Shown here piece after piece: positions 6,222 to 10,982 of a DNA stretch of 10,982 bases. Source of the stretch: CAYWNA01 sp964459305. GTDB lineage: Bacteria; Planctomycetota; Planctomycetia; Pirellulales; Pirellulaceae. Every line of letters begins with the position of its first letter. Positions within the stretch are counted from its first letter, which is position 1. The stretch spans positions 1 through 10,982 of the forward strand of contig CAYWNA010000359.1 in assembly GCA_964459305.1 (NCBI GenBank), written 5' to 3'. A program made the position numbers and the translations under genes. Below the pieces are notes generated by a model. The model worked only from the letters and a program-made list of their open reading frames with translations. It ran no database searches and was not told where the DNA came from.

Positions 6222-9200
6222 GAGCGAATCCATGGAAATACAAAACGAACGTTCGCACATTCTCATTTCATGGGCAGCCATGATGGCGGTGGCTCTGCCG
6301 GTTGCCTCCAGCTGGACGACGATGGCTCACGCGACGCCGGAAGGCGAGTCGGCTCAGATTCTCCAGGCCACCGGCATCAAGGGCGGGCTCGTCGTTCATC
6401 TCGGCTGCGGCGACGGCAGACTCACTGCCGCGTTACGCGCCAACGACGGTTACCTAGTACATGGGCTAGACAGCAGTGCACAGAACGTGGTTAAGGCCCG
6501 CGAGTACATTCGGTCGCTCGGCGCATATGGCCCTGTGTCGGTTGACCGGTTCGACGGCAAGCGTCTGCCTTATGCGGAAAACTTGGTGAATCTGGTGGTG
6601 ATTTCAGGTGTCAGTGCTCAAGTCTCAGGAGAAGAGATTGCTCGTGTCCTTGCGCCGGGAGGTGTTGCGTTGGTGAAAGCGGGTCTGCGAGATACTGAAA
6701 CCCGAAACCTGATACCTGAAACCTTGCCTGGTCTGGCCGAGTGGAAGAAGTTCACGAAACCCAGGCCGGACGACATCGACGAGTGGACCCACTGGCTGCA
6801 CGGTGCGGATGGCAACCCCGTGGCCAAGGATGCCGTGGTCGGACTGCCGCGACGTATGCAGTGGTTTGCCAAACCCACGTGGTCACGCTCGCACGAAAAA
6901 AGCCCGTCGCTGACGGGTATGGTGTCTGCGAAAGGCCGCGTGTTTTACATACTGGACGAGGGGCCGGCGAGCATCGGTGGGCCAGTGCCGGACAAATGGC
7001 GACTGGTGGCGCGGGATGCGTTCAGCGGCGTCCTGTTGTGGAAACGTCCCGTGCCCGATTGGGGCTGGCAGGCTTGGTCGCCGAAACAGCCGATGAACCT
7101 GCGTTGGGGGAATCCGCGGTTCATTCATCGCCGACTGGTGGCCGCCGATGATCGCGTCTACGTGACGCTTGGATACAACGCACCTGTTGCCGCGCTGGAC
7201 GCGGCAACAGGAAAGGCGATCGAGGTATACGAAGGCACGGAGAATACCAGCGAGATCCTCTACCACGAGGGGCTGTTGGTATTGTCGGCGGCAACAAAGC
7301 CGAAGACGGAGATCCGAATCGCACCTCCGTTGAAGGTCCTGGCTGTCGAAGCAGCGAGCGGAAAGCAACTTTGGGAAGCCGGTCCCTTTCCGTCGCTTTA
7401 CGACCTTGGCGAACGAGGGAAATCCAACGTGGTCAAGCAAGGGAGGCTTATGATTGCTGCTGGAGGTGACGGCGTCTACTGCGTCACAGACAAGGAGATC
7501 CTGGCTCTTGGCCTCAACGACGGGCGGACCGCATGGTCGGTGCCAAGACCTTCGGCCGTACTACCAACGGGCGACGCGAAAAAGGTCGCAGCCGCCGCGG
7601 GTAAACGATTTACGGATCTGGGAAGCATCATGTATCACGACGGCCGCGTGTTCTTCACACAGCCGTACGTTCCAGCTAGAAAGCTCGTGAATAGCTCGCG
7701 AATGACCCTGCTCTGTCTGTCCGCGGAAACAGGCGAACAGCTTTGGCAGAAGATCTGCGCGGACTGGAGCTACACGACCAACTTGAACGTCTATGCGGTC
7801 AGAGGCCTGATCTGGGTTCACGCTGACACCAAGGAAGGGCAGTATGATTTCCTCGGTCTCGACCCCAAGACAGGCGAAGTGAAGGTCAAGCACAACCTCG
7901 CGTCGATTCTCACCACTCGTCATCATCACCGCTGCTATCGCAACAGGGCGACCGAGAACTTTCTGTTGGTGGGCAAAGAAGGCGTGGAATACGTCAATCT
8001 CGAAAGTGGCGCCATCCATCCCCATCGCTGGCTCCGAGGCATGTGTCTGTACGGCGTCATGCCCGCCAACGGCCTGCTGTACGTGCCGCCCCAGGCCTGT
8101 TCCTGCAATCCCATGACGATGCTGCAAGGCTACTGGGCACTGGCAGCGGAGAAAGAGTCGAAGAGCGAGCAGAGAGCAGAGGGCGAAGAGCATGGGGCAA
8201 AAGATCGTCTTGAACGCGGCCCGGCCTACTCCAGTATCCAGCATCCGGCATCCAGTACCCAGCATCCAGATCCTTGGCCCATGTACCGCCGCGATCCTTT
8301 GCGTAGTGCGGCTACCGATTCGACCGTGTCCGCTCAACTCAACGAACAATGGAAGGCCGAGGTCGGCGGAATGCTCACTGGCCCGGTTGTAGCTGGCGGC
8401 CGCGTGTATCTGGGACGCCGCGATGTTCATGAAGTGGTTGCGCTGGACGCAACCGACGGCAGCGTAGTCTGGCGTCACGGCACGGGCGGAGACATGGACA
8501 CGCCGCCGACGGTCTATCAAGGCATGGTTCTTGCCGGCTGCGCGGACGGATGGGTGTATTGCCTGCGGGCCTCGGATGGCGCTCTGATATGGCGGTTCCG
8601 GGCCGCGCCGCGGGAGCGTTACGTGGTTGCCGAGGATCGCGTAGAATCGGCCTGGCCGGTCCACGGCAGTGTCATGATCCAGAACGACATCGCCTACGTC
8701 ACGGCAGGAAGATCATCGTTCCTGGACGGCGGCATCCGCCTGTACATGCTTCAGCCCAGGACCGGCGAAGTCCTGAACGAGAAGACATTCTTCACCGAAC
8801 AGAGCGATCAGGAAGCCTTCTACGAAGGTGTTACTACGGATCTGCTGACGAGCGATGGCGAGTCCCTATTCCTGCGCCACTTGCACGTGGACCCGAAGAC
8901 ACTTGAGTTGACTCGAATGGCGTGGTGGGGGTTCACAGGCCCGGAAGCCAAGGGGCGCGATCATCCTTACTTGGAGCGTCACGGGTTGCCGGCAACAGAG
9001 AAGCGATACAAGTACCTGAGAGGTGGCCAGAGTTTTCTGGATGATTCCTTGTACGGTCGGACCCAATTTCACCTGGACGGCGGCGAGGCCTGCCATCTTC
9101 TGTGCTTCGACGATCAGCGCAGTTATGGATTTCAAATGAGCACCCACGCCGGGCACTACGTCTTCTTCACACCCGGCGACAAAGGCTACTCGATCCTCGG

Positions 9201-9522
9201 CTTCGACCGCAACCGTGCGACCGAGCGAAAGGCCAAGCCCATCTGGCAACAGAAGCTGCCGCTGCGCGTCAGCGCCATGGTGCTGGCTGGCGAAAACCTA
9301 TTCGTCAGCGGCGTACCAGACCGGATCGACCCGAACGATCCGCTGGCATCATTCGAAGGCAGACTGGGCGGCGAACTGTACATCCTGTCCACGTCAGACG
9401 GAACCACGTTGTCCAAGACGCCACTCGACTCCCCACCCATCTTCGACGGACTAATCGCGGCGGGCGGCCAACTCTTCATGTCCACACAGGACGGCCGAGT
9501 GATCAGCATGGGCACGGAGTAA
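6214..9522 (+). CDS. Exported methyltransferase-like/PQQ beta-propeller fusion protein
   Basis: A 1102-residue protein. Residues 1-40 hold a Sec signal (hydrophobic about 16-32, likely cleavage after AHA at 38-40; an alternative start is the ATG at 6232). Residues 46-160 look like a class I methyltransferase Rossmann fold: motif I HLGCGDGRL at 62-70, an acidic residue at 86 after the second strand, VNLVVISG at 125-132, and EEIARVLAPGGVALV at 140-153. After a DDIDEWTHW motif near 190 come PQQ/quinoprotein-type propeller repeats with [AL]-D/S-A-x-[TD]-G motifs near 327, 502 and 745. A second propeller block starts at WPMYRRDP (about 688) with ALDATDGSVVW and CLRASDGALIWRF. This arrangement is, to my memory, frequent in Planctomycetes, of unknown function. 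The start overlaps the membrane protein gene by 8 bases. A repeat-derived insert fills the inter-propeller linker at about 647-687. Whether the methyltransferase-like domain is active outside the cytoplasm is unclear. Confidence 0.85.
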   Translation: MNKSESMEIQNERSHILISWAAMMAVALPVASSWTTMAHATPEGESAQILQATGIKGGLVVHLGCGDGRLTAALRANDGYLVHGLDSSAQNVVKAREYIRSLGAYGPVSVDRFDGKRLPYAENLVNLVVISGVSAQVSGEEIARVLAPGGVALVKAGLRDTETRNLIPETLPGLAEWKKFTKPRPDDIDEWTHWLHGADGNPVAKDAVVGLPRRMQWFAKPTWSRSHEKSPSLTGMVSAKGRVFYILDEGPASIGGPVPDKWRLVARDAFSGVLLWKRPVPDWGWQAWSPKQPMNLRWGNPRFIHRRLVAADDRVYVTLGYNAPVAALDAATGKAIEVYEGTENTSEILYHEGLLVLSAATKPKTEIRIAPPLKVLAVEAASGKQLWEAGPFPSLYDLGERGKSNVVKQGRLMIAAGGDGVYCVTDKEILALGLNDGRTAWSVPRPSAVLPTGDAKKVAAAAGKRFTDLGSIMYHDGRVFFTQPYVPARKLVNSSRMTLLCLSAETGEQLWQKICADWSYTTNLNVYAVRGLIWVHADTKEGQYDFLGLDPKTGEVKVKHNLASILTTRHHHRCYRNRATENFLLVGKEGVEYVNLESGAIHPHRWLRGMCLYGVMPANGLLYVPPQACSCNPMTMLQGYWALAAEKESKSEQRAEGEEHGAKDRLERGPAYSSIQHPASSTQHPDPWPMYRRDPLRSAATDSTVSAQLNEQWKAEVGGMLTGPVVAGGRVYLGRRDVHEVVALDATDGSVVWRHGTGGDMDTPPTVYQGMVLAGCADGWVYCLRASDGALIWRFRAAPRERYVVAEDRVESAWPVHGSVMIQNDIAYVTAGRSSFLDGGIRLYMLQPRTGEVLNEKTFFTEQSDQEAFYEGVTTDLLTSDGESLFLRHLHVDPKTLELTRMAWWGFTGPEAKGRDHPYLERHGLPATEKRYKYLRGGQSFLDDSLYGRTQFHLDGGEACHLLCFDDQRSYGFQMSTHAGHYVFFTPGDKGYSILGFDRNRATERKAKPIWQQKLPLRVSAMVLAGENLFVSGVPDRIDPNDPLASFEGRLGGELYILSTSDGTTLSKTPLDSPPIFDGLIAAGGQLFMSTQDGRVISMGTE
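8169..8267. repeat. Two heptanucleotide arrays inserted in the propeller linker
   Basis: Left array: GC recurs every 7 bases at 8169, 8176, 8183, 8190 and 8197 with purine-rich filling (GCAGAGA, GCAGAGG, GCGAAGA, GCATGGG). Right array: five 7-base units at 8233-8267 (AGTATCC, AGCATCC, GGCATCC, AGTACCC, AGCATCC). About 29 bases separate them. Both are read through in frame, giving an acidic E/R/S-rich stretch and then S-x-QHPAS-S-x-QHP peptides. This resembles short tandemly repeated heptamer sequences known from cyanobacteria and other bacteria; here they lie inside a gene. Confidence 0.75.
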
Positions 9523-9543
9523 TGAAACACGTACAATCTGTCT

Positions 9544-9670
9544 CGTTTAACCGCAGTGCCCAACGGGCCGCGCGTTGGCGAGGGCCGTGCGTGCCATTTG
9601 TCGCCAACGTAGAGATGGATGCCAGTTCCAGCTCAACTCCGGCGCGGGCCGCTCGCCTTGCGGTTAAACG
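9544..9670. repeat. 127-base nested inverted-repeat (MITE-like) element
   Basis: Perfect 12-base terminal arms CGTTTAACCGCA (9544-9555) and TGCGGTTAAACG (9659-9670) enclose a GC-rich interior with a second perfect 9-base stem, CGTTGGCGA (9573-9581) with TCGCCAACG (9601-9609). ATCTGT occurs on both outer sides (9536-9541 and 9671-9676), a possible target-site duplication, though two extra bases separate the left copy from the arm. It starts 21 bases after the stop of the PQQ protein. No transposase is encoded. It could be a non-autonomous mobile element or a structured 3' end for the operon mRNA. Confidence 0.7.
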
Positions 9671-9719
9671 ATCTGTTGGCTTGCTAGGCACGTGCTCATG
9701 CACGCTGAGGCAACGAGAA

Positions 9720-10760
9720 TCATCTGCCCACCAGGCAAATGGCCTCGGCCGAGACATCCTCGCCCGATTCGACGGTCTTTCCTGCTTTTCTCAGATCGTT
9801 GCCAACGAGCGAAATGCCTGTCGACGCCGCCCCGTCCACTCGCAGGAACGTCCGCGTTGGTCGTGTCAATCGGCAGCCGTGAATCCACGCGCCTTTGCTT
9901 TGCCGGAGCCAGACCAGCCCGCGGGCGTTGTCCGTCGTACTCTGCGCATCGAAGCCGGTGATCTCAAGGTCGGTCACATCGTCGCAGATCAGTGCCGGAC
10001 GATGGTCGTCGTGGGCGAAAGTCAATTCGACGTTGCGAAATCGCACGTTCTTGGCATGCCGGACGAAGAAGCCGTAGGCGGAAAAGGTCCCGAACATGCG
10101 ACAGCTGGGATAGGCTTCCGGGCGTTCCGGGATCTCACGCGCAGCGTCCTCCAGCGTGCCGCCGCCTTTGAACTGGATGCGGATGTTGTCCAGTGTCACG
10201 TCCTCTACCGAATGGCCGGGCAGTCCGGTGATCGAGCAACCGATGACGCGTTTGCCCGGCTTTTCAATCCAATCACCGACCCGAGTGGCCTGGACGTTGC
10301 TGATTTGGATGTTGCGCAGCGTGCCTACGCCGGGTTCTTCTTCGCGGTAAGGCCGCCCTCGGTTTCCCAGGCGGATGAAGATGGCGGTTCCTTTGACGTT
10401 GTCCATCACGATGTCTTCAGGTTCATGCCGTCTTCGTTGCGCCCGGGTGCTCCGGGCAGATGTCGTGGCCCTTCGATTTCCGGATTGAGGCGGCTGTCGA
10501 CGGTGATTCCGTCGACGACCAGATCATCACATCTGAAATAGTGCTGGATCCAAGTCGTAGAATTCCGAAACGTGACGCCCCGGACCCCCACATTACGACA
10601 CTCGACAAAATGAATCGGATGGGCGCGGACCTTGGGGAACTCGGTCGAGATGTCCCCATGTCCGTCGACGACACCACGGCCCGTGACGGCAATGTTCTGT
10701 ACTCCCTCGGCATGGATCAAGCTGCGACTCGTGAAGTCCTGCTGTCGGGTGCTGGCCAAC
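9720..10760 (-). pseudogene. Broken GH28 (polygalacturonase-like) glycosidase
   Basis: Two minus-strand frames together make one GH28-type beta-helix protein with its middle missing. The upstream part (about 10760 to 10420) reads LLASTRQQDF, NIAVTGRGVVDGHG, HPIHFVECRNV, TFRNSTTWIQHY and GRNEDGMNL, then stops at 10406-10408. The downstream part, in another frame from about 10418, begins EDIVMDNVKGTAIFIRLG and runs through SCRMFGTFSAYGFFVRHAKNVRFRNVEL to a stop at 9720-9722. In intact relatives, as I recall them, roughly 80-110 residues lie between NEDG-x-NL and DNVKGTAIF, holding the D/DD catalytic aspartates and the G-I-K substrate motif. All are absent here. The N-terminus before LLASTR is also missing: at about 10750-10760 the sequence switches to antisense of another gene fragment. 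It cannot encode an active enzyme. Confidence 0.85.
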
Positions 10761-10949
10761 AACATCAACGGAGTCGACGGTGACCCGCATTCGACCGACA
10801 GCGGACGTGCGATCCACACACTCGCCCTCCCCACCGTCACGGCCCTCCAGGAAGCCTACGTTCGGAAGGTTGTCGATACGGTCAACGATCTGGATAACGT
10901 GCTTTACGAAATCGGCAACGAACACTACCTGAACTTTCGCAATTATTGA
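10749..10949 (+). pseudogene. Internal fragment of a clan-A-like glycosidase (DUF4038/DUF6298-type)
   Basis: About 66 codons from VLANNINGVDGDP through IHTL, TALQEAYVRKVVDTVNDLDN and VLYEIGNE, ending at TGA 10947-10949. The segment VRKVVDTVNDLDNVLYEI followed by N-E matches, from memory, a family of putative TIM-barrel glycosidases in which this N-E is the proposed acid/base site. Relatives continue after N-E with a STEWQYH-type segment; here an unrelated HYLNFRNY and a stop follow. There is no start or ribosome binding site: upstream it fuses at 10749-10760 to antisense GH28 sequence. The fragment is truncated at both ends and non-functional. Confidence 0.7.
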
Positions 10950-10982
10950 CCATGAGAAATGAGGGGGTTCCCTGTAAACTTC
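10950..10982. other. End of window, nothing recognised
   Basis: A few bases after the broken glycosidase fragment, with an ATG at 10952 that lacks a ribosome binding site. Too short to interpret. Confidence 0.3.

Noticed and set aside
7561..8664. 367-codon open frame on the minus strand
   Set aside because: Antisense to the well-supported PQQ/methyltransferase-like gene; its C/L-rich stretch is the reverse reading of the heptamer arrays.
9102..10541. 479-codon open frame on the plus strand
   Set aside because: It crosses the end of the PQQ gene in another frame, the inverted-repeat element and the antisense of the GH28 pseudogene. Composition is arginine-rich and no domain is recognisable.
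1..10982. CRISPR arrays, tRNA, rRNA, transposase or integrase genes
   Set aside because: Looked for on both strands and none recognised; the only tandem repeats are the heptamer arrays, which lack spacers.

Overview
The window looks like a chromosomal segment of a planctomycete (Pirellulales/Rhodopirellula-like), probably from an environmental genome. This rests on gene content: a Tat-exported Gfo/Idh/MocA oxidoreductase, a secreted BNR/Asp-box sialidase-like protein, a very large exported methyltransferase-like/PQQ-propeller protein, a GH28 relative, many secreted proteins, moderately high GC and palindromic intergenic repeats. The taxonomic call is inference; no rRNA or tRNA gene was seen.

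Layout. (1) 1-1148: a short chimeric gene (SPFH/slipin-like front, RbfA-like back), then a 26-codon stub with a strong ribosome binding site whose first residues resemble the start of EF-Tu. It runs into the 3' end of an opposite-strand secreted NTF2-like protein. (2) 1305-3855: a probable two-gene operon, Tat-exported Gfo/Idh/MocA oxidoreductase plus secreted sialidase-like protein, closed by a 78-base palindromic repeat. (3) 4133-4936: a small four-helix membrane protein on the minus strand and a 426-base gene-poor stretch with a possible C-terminal gene remnant, a TTGACA box and a hairpin followed by a T run. (4) 4937-9522: a tightly packed co-directional set, YdjM/DUF457-type membrane hydrolase, small four-helix membrane protein, and a 1102-residue exported protein joining a Rossmann methyltransferase-like domain to two PQQ-type propeller blocks. 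The linker between the propellers carries two arrays of 7-base repeats. (5) 9523-10982: a 127-base nested inverted-repeat element, then a broken GH28 gene on the minus strand (an internal deletion has removed the catalytic segment and shifted the frame). It abuts head-on a plus-strand fragment of an unrelated glycosidase-like gene.

How it fits together. The intact secreted enzymes and the ruined glycosidases suggest a glycan-degrading lifestyle. The hydrolase/membrane/PQQ set may act together at the cell envelope, but its function is unknown. A recurring theme at both ends is mosaic or truncated genes joined at short shared sequences. It suggests repeated small rearrangements, or, for any one junction, an assembly error that reads could expose.
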